From Roridomyces roridus (Eukaryota > Basidiomycota > Agaricomycetes > Agaricales > Mycenaceae): 64,000 bases of DNA. Every line of letters starts with the position of its first letter. The first letter of the stretch is position 1. The notes below the pieces were generated by a model. It was not told where the DNA came from and did no database searches. It saw nothing but the letters and a program-made list of their open reading frames with translations. Below are positions 53,566-64,000 of this stretch, piece after piece. The position numbers were made by a program, and so were the translations under genes. The DNA is taken from positions 884,899 through 948,898 of the forward strand of contig JARKIF010000022.1 in NCBI GenBank assembly GCA_029378245.1. Direction: 5' to 3'.

Positions 53566-55809
53566 TCAACTCCCAACAGTATCCCACAAAGAGACCTGCG
53601 CCAACGAGTAAAACGGCAGCGGATTACACACAAACGGCGGCTCCCTCTCCTTCAAGTTGCCCACGCCGGTCCCGTCATCTTCCCCACTCACAACACCCCC
53701 ATCCTGCTCGGGCACGGCATCCGGACTAGCCAACCACATCCGCAACCAATTGTCCAACACACCCTGCGTCCTCGTCATAAACTCGCCATCCGCACTAACA
53801 CTATCTGAGCGCTGCGCGACAGAGATGTTCTTGAGCACGGTGTGGATGAGGAGGAAGAGCGCAAAGGGGGGTAGTGGTGGGCACTGGTCGGTGGGAGGGG
53901 ACTGAGGAGGTTGAGATTGGTCGACGTCGTTGACGGTGTAGAGGGCGCTGAGAGCGAGACCCATACGAACGCCGTAGACCCGTCCAACGCCCATTCCGTA
54001 AGCAGTCGGCGTATACATCACGGCGTACCACTCGGGCGCGCTGGCAGCACTCCAGAGAGCATCATCGCAGGGGAGGAAGACGTCGTCGAGCTCGGAGGAA
54101 GAAAAGAAGGGCTGGACATGACTGTACATCGTGTGGCAGCAATCGTGAAAGTAGGCGAGGAGGACAGCCCGCTGGATCGTCGCAAACTTGACCCATTCGA
54201 CCCAGGCTACTTCGAGTAACGCCGGCGTCTTGAGCTCTGGAGCCGTCCACCGCCCAACGCGTTGTACCAAATCCTTCTTGCGGATCATCGAAACCAACAT
54301 GGCATGATGTCTGGCATTCGGCGCGAACCCATCGCTCTCGCGCTTGAACAGACAGATCGTCTGCAGAAGCACGAGTGCAAGGATGAGATGCAGCCTCCCC
54401 TCGGCTTCCTCCATCTCATAGTCGCCTGGCTGATGATACGAATAAGTCACCGGGTCCGAATAGAACGAGGATCTCACCTCGCCAAGTATAACCGCAATCT
54501 CCGCCGTAACGGAAGCGAGGGTGTCAGCAACAAAGGCCGCCGCCTCTGGCGTCTTGACAAACAGCGCTCCACAGGCATGGAACGTTCGCGCCAGCAACGG
54601 TGGCGTGTTCTCCATCTTCCACGTCGGTATGTGGATGAGCGGGACCTGAGTGAGGAAGCGCGTGAAGAAGAGTGTGACTGGGGATCAAACCGATTAGACA
54701 ACAAGAAAGCGGATAGAAGCCGAAACGCACGGTAGGTGTCCAAAGGCTGGGCCGGTGCGGCTGAGAGGCAACCCATGTCGAGGTCATCGAACGCCGGCGT
54801 TAGGAGACTCGTATACGGGTTCGGCATTCCCATCCTCATCCGTCCGGGCTCCGCCGCGGGAGGCATCATCGAGAGAAGCTCTAAACCCTCTGCGGCCGCC
54901 TGGTCCAATTCTGGCACACCGGTCTTCGAGCCGTCTAAAGACGAACCGTACACGCCTGCCTCCATCTCCATCTCCATCTCCATGAGCCCCGTCGACACAA
55001 AGGGGTCGTGCACATTGCCGACATTTGTCATGTCGAATGCAAAGTCAAAATTCGGCTGAAAGTCCTCTGAGCGAGGGGACCAATTTGCTGATCCGGTCCC
55101 ATCGGACGAGCCGTCCGAAAGCGCGGGGATGTTTAGATTGAGAGTGAGCGGGGGAGGTGGAGAGGCTGCACGCGTGAACGTTGGGATGTGGGAATGCAGA
55201 TGAGGAGAAGTCGAAGGCGGCGGGGGCTGAGGCGAAGTACGCGAGGAAGAGGCCGCAGACGACGATGACGAGGCGCCTTTCGCTGCGTCGGGGTCGTTCT
55301 GAAAGATACATTCACGTCCGCGCGAGACACATTTGGCACATGGGTACTGGAGATTGCACTTGATTTTGGAGTCTGCACACGCTTCGCAAGATTTTCGGCG
55401 TGAGCGGTTTACACTCCTGGAAAGGTGTCAGTGGGGAAATCAAGAGTGTATCGAGGCCACGCACTGTCCACAAGTCCTTTTATGGCGAGTCAGAAGATCG
55501 CTCCGCGTGAATTCCGACGTCTTGCAGAGCTACGAAAGGAGAGCCGTCAATTATCATCCTTGGGGGATTGGCACGAAGAGACCGACATTACAGCGATGCA
55601 AGCGTTCGTTGGTGTCTGTCCAACGGTTGTCAGTCTCATGTCGAGCAAAAAAGAGAGCTGCAGTACGCACGAGAGCGTAGATGACGATTCAGGTGGGTAG
55701 TGCGAGTGAACTTGGCTGGGCAGAGGGTGCAGTACTTTGTCTGCGGCAAGGAAGGGACGTTGCCCTTGTGGGCGCGCATGCGGGGGTGGGTATCGTCGGG
55801 GTGGGCCAT
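53566..55809 (-). CDS. C2H2 plus Zn2Cys6 fungal transcription factor
   Basis: A nuclear DNA-binding regulator. ATG at 55809 (MAHPDDTHPRMRAHKGNV). Two C2H2-type fingers, YCTLCPAKFTRTTHLNRH and HRCNLCKTSEFTRSDLL, are assembled across short introns. They are followed by a binuclear cluster CEACADSKIKC...CAKCVSRGREC (spacing C2C6C5C2C6C). A long Ser/Pro linker leads to a fungal_trans-type middle region (LTLFFTRFLTQVPLIHIPTW, FHACGALFVKTPEAAAF, RDCCH-like FHDCCHTMYSH) and the stop at 53566. I could join all exons in frame. Targets are unknown. The combination of fingers and Zn cluster recurs in filamentous fungi. Confidence 0.87.
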
Positions 55810-58800
55810 GGTGGTGCAGAGGGAGATGGATGGTTAACACAAAAAGGCATCGGTGTTATATGATGGCATACATAAGCAGACACCTCTTCCGCCGACGCAG
55901 ATTGACAGCTCCGGTCCGATGCCCGAGTAACGACTACTGGTAGATTTTGTTTCAAAAACGCCGTCTTATTCCTGGGGTGTGGTAATTTGATGCACAGCGA
56001 TCTACATTTCTCTGCTCGCCTTCGGGCAGACCCCAGAAGGTACCAATCTCGACGTTGATTTTTTTAGAGTTCCTGTACCCAAACCAGGCGGCCGTGGTCA
56101 TCCAGCTGAGGCTTGACTGATGCAAATCCGTCCTGGTTTGACAGGTCCCATGCTATTCATGTCCGTGAATATGGGATCGTCGCATGGCATTGTACTCTTG
56201 TAGCTTAACCCGTGGCCAACGGGTCCACCTCGGGTGATACCAGGTCCTGTTCCTGACTCCCGCGTGAGCTCCTCGTTTACCGGATTATCAGTCGTGCTAT
56301 CACGTCGATCAAGCATTCAGAGTGCGATCGATAGGAATCATCGCACGAAAAAAAATGTCGATCACCGAGCGCCCTCGGTCTTACAAAGTGCAATGCCCGA
56401 AAGCCGTGCAACTTCGCGAACGACGCGTCGGACGACTCGAGGTCGAGGCCTAGGATATGTCTTACGCTGGTCTGGGCTACTTCCTCGACGTGCGCATTTT
56501 TAGCGCCTGGGAGCGTGAATACCGCCTAAACGGGGCTAAACCCGACGCACCGGAAACATACACGGAAAAGCACGGAGAAGGAGTATTTCCATATTCAGCC
56601 CATTTATGATCCTCAGTGTGCGCGCGAAGCCAACTTGACTACGTCAAGCTCGGATGCCAAGTTGTTCGGCGTCTCAACTCAACGTTCGTCCCAAGGTACG
56701 CGGCATATGGTGGCGACTTGAACGACGATCCTCCAAACATAGATTCCGATTCCAAGTCGGCTCAGAGTCAACAATCCGCATCAACACGGAAGCAAATATA
56801 TTATACAAGAATCACAGATGATCTGCCTCCCCTACGTTGCTCTGTAAGTCACCTCGGTCGGCCGAACCCGTGCTTCGCGGTGTCTCCCTTCGGTGCTACT
56901 CCCAGATTCAGAATAAGATTTGCTATCTCTACCGCGCCTCCATGCTGATTTAATGTCTTCTATTGTTCGAACGCTGCCTCGGCCCTGACTATACAGGGGA
57001 ATGTCAATGCTTGAATTCACATGTCTTCCATCCACGGGTAACGGAAAAGCCGGCCTACTGCGTCACTCCCTCACTGTTCTGTCAGCCGCGATAGAAGCAA
57101 GAAGCACGCCCCGTTGTCAAGGATCCTAATCCAACATGCAGACAATAATTCCAATCACGACAGCGAATCCGTGTTTTCCCCTCAATTCCCATGTCAGTGT
57201 CAGTCTTTTTGTAACTCCAAGAGAACCGCCATGCGTTTGAAGGCTTTTGATCGGAACCGGAGAACAAGGGAGATCGACGCCTGAATTGAGCACACAACAC
57301 GGGTGACTGCTGTGCGACGGCGAATGACAGAAAGCCGATGTTTAGCCATGGATACGCATCATTTGTGTCTTTATTCAGTGGGAATGAATTTGAATGTAGT
57401 ACACGCAGAACCCAGCACTTCCTTCTCTCCCATCCCACTGCAACGTGCTGGTGGAGAGGTGGCAATCATGACGACCTCGCGCGAGCGGAGCGTGAATCGT
57501 GATCCATATCCCCGTCGTGTGCCTACGTGAAAATCAAAAGGTATATACGTATTGACGTCCAACTTCTCAGCCGCAGCCGACCAGGGACCAATCGACGCTT
57601 GCTTCTCCCAGATCTTCACAGGCGCTGTAGATTTTCGGCCAAGGCTTCGAGTTCACACTAATTTCGACGCACCACCGTGGAAGTATATAACAGCGATTAC
57701 TGAGCTCGTTGCCTAGACCCATTGCAATATACACCCTCAAACACAGTCTGCCCGTCCTCGTCCGTCCTCCAGTCATCGATGGAAGATCATGACGTGCGCT
57801 CTCACCTGTTTAACAATCTCACCCGTGACCAAAGACGGGGTATACATCGACCAACCACCTTGCGTCAGTCTTCGGATAGTGCACCCGAATCTAAGTACCT
57901 CGTTGGAATTCGGAAGGAATCAAGGATAGATAGCGATAGTTACCAGGATATCTATCCTTACTCATTCGCACCGAAGATCACAAAACACCGCCGATGTATT
58001 GCAATTAAGGGTGTCATGTCAGTGGAGACGGCGTCTAGGGGACATGTAAAGACGGGTCGATGTACACCACTTGCGCCCACAAATGAATTGGAAACAAATT
58101 GATTGGGATGAGTGTTCAGAGGGATGATATTGCGAGAAGGGTGCCGAGGATAAATGATGGCGATGCCGGAAGCATGCCGAGTGCAGCCGGTGCCCCATGA
58201 AGATCACTGACGTGATCATTCCGGCAGCACCCGGATCGCATTCACAGTTGCCAGATTGGGCGCGGACGTAGGTATCAGATATTAGCAATCGCCGTCGGAA
58301 GGGCTTCTCGGGCCCGGGGCGCCCCGTCGGATCCACACCCCGCTATGCCCGGCATGCCCTTCCGACGCGTATGATACAGTACCTCTACAATCAAGTCGAT
58401 GCCTGGGCGATGAGCATGATTCATGTTCAAATTTGGCTATAATCGACTCATCGAGACTTGCTCGATTCCGTTCTAGCCGACATCACTTGAGTACTACTAC
58501 ATCATTGATACGGCAAGCCTTCGTCAAAACGAGAGGGTCCTGGTGATACTAGGCTTTTTCTTCCCTGGACACCAACTTCAAACGGCTTGTGCCACTTTGG
58601 TTCTCAACTTATTGGAGCTCGCCTGCTTTGATTTCCAATCACGCGGAGATACCCAATTGCAAGCCTCGCAGGCGCAGCGCCATGGAGCTCGACGGGGATC
58701 CCTCATTCAAATCCGGGCAGCTCGAGGCTCTTCCTCCGCCACGGCCGTTTCGGAGATCAATCCACCGTGCGGATGTTAGCGCTAGCGCTAGCCGTATGTG

Positions 58801-58960
58801 TTCAAATTCCGTGTCGACAGACAACAAAATCAACCTAAAATCTGAACCGAGTCCACTCACCTTCCTGTGTTAGCCAACTTCTCCGTCAGTGCCCCAGCCT
58901 TCAAGTATGTAACACCGCGCGGCATTTCTGATCCTGCAACAGCGGTCCACCGAACTCAGC
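55810..58960. other. Intergenic region, no recognisable gene
   Basis: Frames of 60-130 codons occur (for example 57722-58102 plus) without motifs. 57925-58015 repeats 46230-46330. A palindromic GCTAGCGCTAGC occurs near 58783. Confidence 0.35.
57925..58015. repeat. Dispersed repeat (partner 46230-46330)
   Basis: Shared ATAGTTACCAGGATATCTA, CACCGAAGATCA and AAAACACCGCCGATGTATTG. The copy at 46 kb has a short extra stretch in the middle. Nature unknown. Confidence 0.65.
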
Positions 58961-59052
58961 TGACAAATGGGGCGTTATAACTTACAAAGATGGTCCGTGC
59001 ACAACGCTGACCAATGAGGCGTTATAACTACAAAGATGTTCCGTGCGCACGG
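58961..59052 (+). promoter_or_regulatory. Tandem 45-47-bp repeat in the GST promoter
   Basis: Two adjacent copies (58961-59007, 59008-59052) share GGCGTTATAACT[T]ACAAAGATG[G/T]TCCGTGC and end 27 nt before the ATG. Duplicated promoter elements often carry a regulator site or alternative TATA-like sequence (TTATAA). Confidence 0.6.
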
Positions 59053-59079
59053 TACGCCGCTTTTCTCCATACCACTACC

Positions 59080-59940
59080 ATGGCCACGTCTTCCGCAGCC
59101 TCGATTGTGTTCTACGATATACCCTCCAAGCTGCCTATAATCTGCTGGTCGCCGAACCTCTGGAAGATCAGGTGAGTCAGCCTGTCAATCTGCAGCCCTG
59201 GGTCCCCAACGATCCCAGATACGCGCTCAATTTCAAGGGAATCCCGTACACTACCGTCTGGGTCGAGTACCCCGACGTGGAGGCGCAATGCAAGGAACTC
59301 GGGGGCGCGCCGACGACGACCAAGCCCGACGGATCCGGACGCCCGCACTACACGCTCCCCATGATCTACGACCAGTCCACAGGTACACCTTCCCTGGTCT
59401 ACGAATGTCGCTTCCAACCCCACTGCAGGCGCAGTTGTCACCGATTCCATGAACATCGTCACCTACCTCGACGCGACATACCCCTCCCTTCCACGACTCA
59501 TGTCGCCCAACACAGCAGGCCTCCAGCACGCCTTTGACGCCGCCGCAAACGCCTTGATGACGCCCATCTACCCATACATCCTGCCCGGGGCTTACAAGAT
59601 CCTCAACCCCAGCAGCGCAGAGTACTTTGGACGTACACGTAAAGCAAAGTGGGGTAAACCACTCGAGGAGCTCACTCCGCGGGGCGCTGCAGATGAGATC
59701 GAGTGGAAGAAATTGAAGGATGGATTCGGCAAGATCGACCAGTGGATTAGAGTGAACGGAGACGGTGGCAAAGGCAAGTATCTGATGGGCGAGACAATCT
59801 CTTATGCGGATATGTGGATTGGTTCATTCGTGCAGTAGCTTAAGCTGCTTTTGCCGGAGAGATGGGATGATGTGAAGACATGGCACGAGGGCAGATGGGC
59901 GGGACTGCTGAAAGATCTCGAGATGTACGAGACTGTATAA
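59080..59940 (+). pseudogene. Glutathione S-transferase, etherase-like (LigE/GSTFuA type), premature stop
   Basis: It conjugates glutathione to, or cleaves with glutathione, aromatic ethers and related compounds. ATG at 59080 (MATSSAASIVFYDIPSK). Three exons join with introns at about 59172-59218 and 59382-59427. N-terminal thioredoxin fold: WSPNLWKIRYALNFKGIPY and YTLPMIYD...VVTDSMNIVTYLD; C-terminal helices to KYLMGETISYADMWIGSFVQ. TAG at 59836-59838 ends the frame, yet 33 sense codons (LKLLLPERWDDVKTWHEGRW and on) continue in the same frame to TAA at 59938. One substitution at a likely Tyr codon explains this. It may be a recent null allele or produce a slightly truncated enzyme. Confidence 0.85.
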
Positions 59941-60451
59941 ATGCGGCCGGCAGAACTGTGCTTCGAATCTTGTCATGAGCTCAAGTTCCCAGAGACGTAC
60001 ATCCACCGTTGATTGATCCCACCATTCGCAGGGCGCGCACGATGCGTCAAACAAGCTGAAAAAGAAAGCAACAGCTTCACTCACTCGAGTATAGTACTGC
60101 TACCCTCTGAAGACGAAAAACACGTACATAAGGAATCCGCAGAGCATTGGTGCACGGTCACTACGAGTCCGACCCAAAAAATAATGTCGTCAAGCCCCGG
60201 AACGATGATTGCATGAAGCCGTTTCGTTACTCGAGGAGGTGCTCGTGCGGGGGTAGCAGAAGCATGTGAGCCGCGGGCACGACTAGAACATCCACGCCAT
60301 CAGCTACCCAAAAACCGAAGGAAGCAGGCAAAAAACTCACACCCTCGCTTCCCGTTCTGCTTTTTTTGCGAGCCAGGAGTCTCCGTAGTGCTGCTCAATC
60401 TCGAGTATCTCACCCTGCGCATACGACAGTCCGGTGGTCCAGGGGTGGGCT

Positions 60452-61158
60452 TTATCTGCCGGCGATGAACGAGATCGGCCTCAAAGATGCACCTTGGAAG
60501 AACGAATTCAACGCACGTGGGTGTATCGCCTGAGCCCGAAAAATGGTCTTGCCAGAGTCATCCGCAACAACGCGCGCGGAAGGACCCACGCTAGCGGATG
60601 GAGTTTTGAGCAGGACCTTGGGGGGCGGCATCACCGTACTATCATCCACCGCTGGCGAGGGTTGAGGCTGCGACACGATCTCACGGGGCAGCGCAGACTC
60701 CGTCAGTAGCAGCTTGATGATATCGTGGATTTGGGGTGCCGTCGGTCGCGCTTTGGCATCCTTCTGCCAGCACCGCTTGGCAAGGTCCCGCTTTGTCTGT
60801 CATGCTCGGACATTCGCCGTCGTCAGGTCTCTCTGGACGCGCGTCGTTCTTGTGTACGAGCTCGAAGAAATCGCCGTAGGGTAACGCCATGAGAGGAGCG
60901 GACGCACCTTCATATTGGCAGTAACGCCAGACTCGTTCCGAATCATCTTTATAGCAACCTCTGTGCGATTCCACATACCCTCACAAACCGTTCCACTGGT
61001 CGCGGGTTTCAGCATCGGATCTAAAATGCGATCGTTCTCACTCACAAGCCACCCGCCCAATCTCCCCGCCAAAATGCACGTCAAACGGCGAGATCATCCA
61101 ATCTTCAAGCTTGACTTGCTGACGGCTGGTCGAAACGAGGTACTGCAAGGTGTGCGTG
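60452..61158 (-). pseudogene. Protein kinase remnant lacking the catalytic core
   Basis: Reading the minus strand from 61158: LQYLVSTSRQQVKLEDWMIS and FDVHFGGEIGRGTV (across an intron near 61030), then CEGMWNRTEVAIKMIRNESG with the ATP-binding Lys. After ANMK the sequence jumps to DLAKRCWQKDAKARPTAPQI, the last kinase subdomain, and a Ser/Pro tail. The HRD, DFG and APE regions are missing, so an internal deletion has removed the active site. The 5' end abuts the duplicated CCDC137/GFA unit, which may have truncated it. Confidence 0.65.
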
Positions 61159-61164
61159 AATTCA

Positions 61165-61500
61165 TTTTCTGGCCTGAGCCTACTAAGCCGTGTATACATC
61201 AAATGGTACTGTGGTCGGAGATTGGGTGAGTACGAGCGGCAAAACGCCGAAGAAGAAAGCACGCACCTCTACCGATCCCCAACCTCCTCCCCTTCTCCCT
61301 GCACGGTCCTCTCTGCCTCCCGCCCTGAGCATCGCCTGCGGTTTGGCCTTCTTTCCACTCCGAGTCCGTTTCTTCGCAGAGGAGGCTTTGCGTGCGAGAG
61401 GCGGTGACGGAGAGATCGGGTTCGTTCACTGTTTCGATGTTTGGTCGACGTGTTTGACTGGAGGGGTCGATGTGGGGGGCTGTTTTGTGGGTCGTGGAAG
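61165..61500 (-). pseudogene. CCDC137-like 3' fragment, copy C
   Basis: It is an inverted, nearly identical copy of 40190-40513, with the same fusion to GFA. Homology with copy A ends near 61158. Confidence 0.6.
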
Positions 61501-61628
61501 TAGCCGGGTTGAGATGAGGGCAGAGGAGGAGGGAGGGACGAAGCGGACAATCTCTGATAGCGATCGCCGGTGATGGCGCACGGACCAGGGGCACGTGCCC
61601 CGCACCGACGTTGACCCACACCACCATC

Positions 61629-62367
61629 ATGCCCACCGACGGAGCGCTGCTCAAGGGAAGCTGTCACTGCGGTGTAGTCAAGTTTAGTCTCAAGTCCAGT
61701 ACGCCGGTGCCGTACCAGGTGCCTGACGTCGCTTGAGAGACTCAGAGTCACTCACTGAATCGTCGCAGCTCTGCCTCTGCTCGATATGTCGCAAAGTGGC
61801 TGGGCCCGGCGGATCTATCAATCTGGGCGGCCATTCGGAGACTCTAAAGATTGAAGAAGGCAAGGAGCACATCAGGTAGGCCTCGTTGATGAGGCGGGCG
61901 TCTCGAATTGACAGACCCGCAGCGTGTACAAGGCCGTCCTCGACCGTGACACTCCGAAACAGCGGATCGCGTCGTCTGAGCGAAACTTCTGCTCGAAATG
62001 CTCGACTATGCTCTGGTTGTACGACGAGAGCTGGTGAGATAGATGCCGGCCGTTCCCCGCGTCTGAGCTTACTGATAAGACTACAGGCCCGAGCTCATCC
62101 ACCCTTTCGCTCCTGCGATCGACAATCTCGACGCAGCGCTCACCGAAGCTCTAGGCCCCCAAAAATATGATCCTAAGAAGCTCGTTCTGGTACGTCTACG
62201 ACCCATTTTTATTCCGCCTCGCTCCCATCGTCGTGGTCTAGGTATGCATCAAGAACGACAGCAAGCCCGCGTATGTCCGGCTTCCCGAAGGACCAAAGGA
62301 GACGTATGATGGTTACGGGACCCACTCGCTAACATATTATCCGCCGGTAATGGCTAGCCATTACTAG
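61629..62367 (+). CDS. GFA (glutathione-dependent formaldehyde-activating/CENP-V) domain protein, copy C
   Basis: Five exons join in frame with 47-53-nt introns. MPTDGALLKGSCHCGVVKF, LCLCSICRKVAGPGGS and RNFCSKCSTMLWLYDES supply the paired Cys zinc ligands of the GFA fold; the C-terminal part includes VRLPEGPKETYDGYGTHSL. The natural C-terminus (LEDWPKKN.. type, seen in copy B) is replaced from about 62330 by subtelomeric sequence, giving TYYPPVMASHY and a stop. All ligands are present, so it may still fold, but the truncation and position next to the telomere make function doubtful. Confidence 0.7.
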
Positions 62368-63841
62368 TTGGATGAGTGGCTGTACCCCCCGTGGGACTTG
62401 GATGGGATGCCGAGTTGGATGGGATTCGGCACCCAGCCAATTTGGTTGTTGGCTGGACCTAATCTAATGTGCGGAAAATTTACACTCCCGGTTGTATTTG
62501 GGTAGGATTGATGAAGGTCACGTGAAATCTGGTTGATGCCAAATGAAAAAATGTTGATAGGGGTCTGAACCTTTTGGGTTTTCCCATACACTTATTGATC
62601 CGATCACTCCTGCCTGCTCAGGAGCCACATCTTTAACGGGTAGGATGCGGGTAGTTTCCCGCACTACCCACCTGCTACCCACCAAAAAAAAAACTTCTGG
62701 ATTTTCCCATTGTCTCAGCACATCTGAGATCTCTGATCAGTCACATCATGCCAATTGTACCAATACTACTGATATCCTACCCACTACCTCCGCAAATGTT
62801 AAATTGTGAAATCACCACATCACATGTCAAGTAGACACCTTTGGCCCAGGGCACTCGACCAGCGGGTGGGTAGTGCATGGGCGTCTCCCATTGGTCCGCA
62901 GGGGTAGACAGATGCCACCATTACTTTGGCTGGGTAGGTAATCATCCTGCTCCATCCGGAGCCATTCCTACCCACCTTCTGGTCACCATGATCCGGACGT
63001 ATATTTGGGAATTGATGTAGGTAGGAAGTGTTCTGCACCATTTTTCAACCAGTTACGACCCACATCCCACCCGCCCACAGATACCACTGACCGCAAGTGG
63101 GTAGTCTAACCTGTCTTGCACAAGCAAGTTGGCTCTCCAAGATTTCAAAGCACTGCGATATGTGTCACCACCTTCTTGCGACAAGTACCCCCAAAATTGA
63201 GTCTTTGCAAGTGGGTAGGTAATCACCGAGAGTCTTTCCAGGCGACTTCCTACCCATTGACTCCCCTTTGCGGAATCACATAGGCGGCGTCGCCCATCAG
63301 AAAAAATTCCCAGGGGCAGGGGTCTGAACCTCTTCCAATCAACATAGGTAGGAAATTCATGCTACCCACCAATTACTCACCTGCTACCCACCTTTAAAAA
63401 AAAATCATGGATTTGTCCCAAGTCTCAGAACATCTGTCAGCTGCACCAAGACATCTGCACTCCTACTACTGATGTGCTACCCATTGCCTCCGTCAATGTC
63501 TAATTGAAGACTCCTCAGAAATTGATACTGTTGCCCCGAGTCCCTCAAAGTGGATGTCTGCTACATAGCTCAGGTACTGAATCACCCGCCTACTTGCTAC
63601 ACGACGGGAGACCAATTTGGTGGGTAGGGAGTGATCCTGAGGTTTCCGGGGCATTTCCTACCCACCTTGTGAGATACCAAATTCTCATGATTGGAGACAG
63701 TGAACCGAGAGATGGTAATTTTGAACCGCAATACAAAGTGGGTAGAAAATTCCGAAGTTGCTACCCAGATCCTACCCTCCCAAAAGGCCAACAAGCCCAA
63801 GGCGGGTAGATCAGCCAGTGTCGGAAAAGCAAATCTCCTCA
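62330..63841. repeat. Subtelomeric TACCCACC-rich tandem repeat
   Basis: Two diverged copies of a unit about 0.55-0.75 kb long (62546-63298 and 63299-63841) share AAAAAAT..GGGGTCTGAACC, GTCTCAG[C/A]ACATCTG and CTACTGAT[A/G]T[C/G]CTACCCA. TACCCACC or its complement GGTGGGTA recurs throughout, together with GGTAGG. Stops in all frames. No gene. Confidence 0.75.
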
Positions 63842-64000
63842 TTAGGTTAGGTTAGGTAGGTTAGGTTAGGTTAGGTTAGGTTAGGTTAGGTTAGGTTAGG
63901 TTAGGTTAGGTTAGGTTAGGTTAGGTTAGGTTAGGTTAGGTTAGGTTAGGTTAGGTTAGGTTAGGTTAGGTAGGTTAGGTTAGGTTAGGTTAGTTAGGTT
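63842..64000 (+). repeat. Telomeric repeat array (TTAGG)n
   Basis: About 32 units of the 5-bp TTAGG run to the window end, with two TAGG variants (near 63857 and 63971) and one TTAG. G-rich strand 5'->3' toward the end is the orientation of a right chromosome terminus. Confidence 0.9.

Overview
The window is nuclear DNA of a filamentous basidiomycete, most likely an Agaricomycete. Reasons: short 45-60 nt GT-AG introns; a GH71 alpha-1,3-glucanase, a copper-radical oxidase and an etherase-type GST; an expanded NB-ARC/TPR protein; a C2H2 plus Zn2Cys6 regulator; a chromodomain Ty3/gypsy element. It ends in (TTAGG)n in the orientation of a right chromosome end, so this looks like the last 64 kb of a chromosome arm.

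Layout. 1-14.8 kb is a nest of transposons. A LINE of about 7.0 kb (84-14653, poly(A) tail, perfect 17-bp target duplication) sits on the start codon of a small secreted-protein reading frame. A 1.41-kb terminal-inverted-repeat element (9-bp duplication) and a young 6.15-kb Ty3/gypsy chromovirus (372-bp LTRs, 5-bp duplication) are inserted inside it, both leaving its reverse transcriptase frame recoverable. The 5' 3 kb of the LINE shows no endonuclease and carries two diverged copies of an ORF1-like module, so it may be a chimera.

14.8-31.4 kb holds most of the intact single-copy genes: GH71 glucanase with 5-, 13- and 11-nt exons, a broken glyoxal-oxidase-like gene, a CCDC137-like nucleolar gene, a small secreted beta-trefoil-like gene and an NB-ARC/TPR (NLR-like) gene. 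31.4-42.8 kb is repeat-rich: GCGGTA-type low-complexity DNA, a TA-flanked MITE, a tandem-dimer insertion with minisatellites, and decayed GFA (CENP-V/GFA) and CCDC137-like copies. A second beta-trefoil-like gene lies at 41.3 kb and a PHO84-type phosphate transporter with one homopolymer frameshift at 42.8-44.6 kb.

47-52.4 kb is a mosaic of decayed duplicates of genes from elsewhere in the window (CCDC137-like, GFA, beta-trefoil) plus an F-box remnant. 53.6-55.8 kb encodes the transcription factor. A GST with a premature stop (59.1 kb), a kinase lacking its catalytic core (60.5-61.2 kb) and a GFA copy (61.6-62.4 kb) lead into about 1.5 kb of TACCCACC-rich subtelomeric repeat and then the telomere.

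There is no operon logic; the genes are individually promoted. Carbohydrate and oxidative functions (GH71, oxidase, GST), phosphate uptake and defence-type proteins fit a fungus living on plant or wood material, but the dominant feature of the window is subtelomeric duplication, decay and transposon nesting. Exon joins were made by eye from splice signals and frame and were not checked by alignment.
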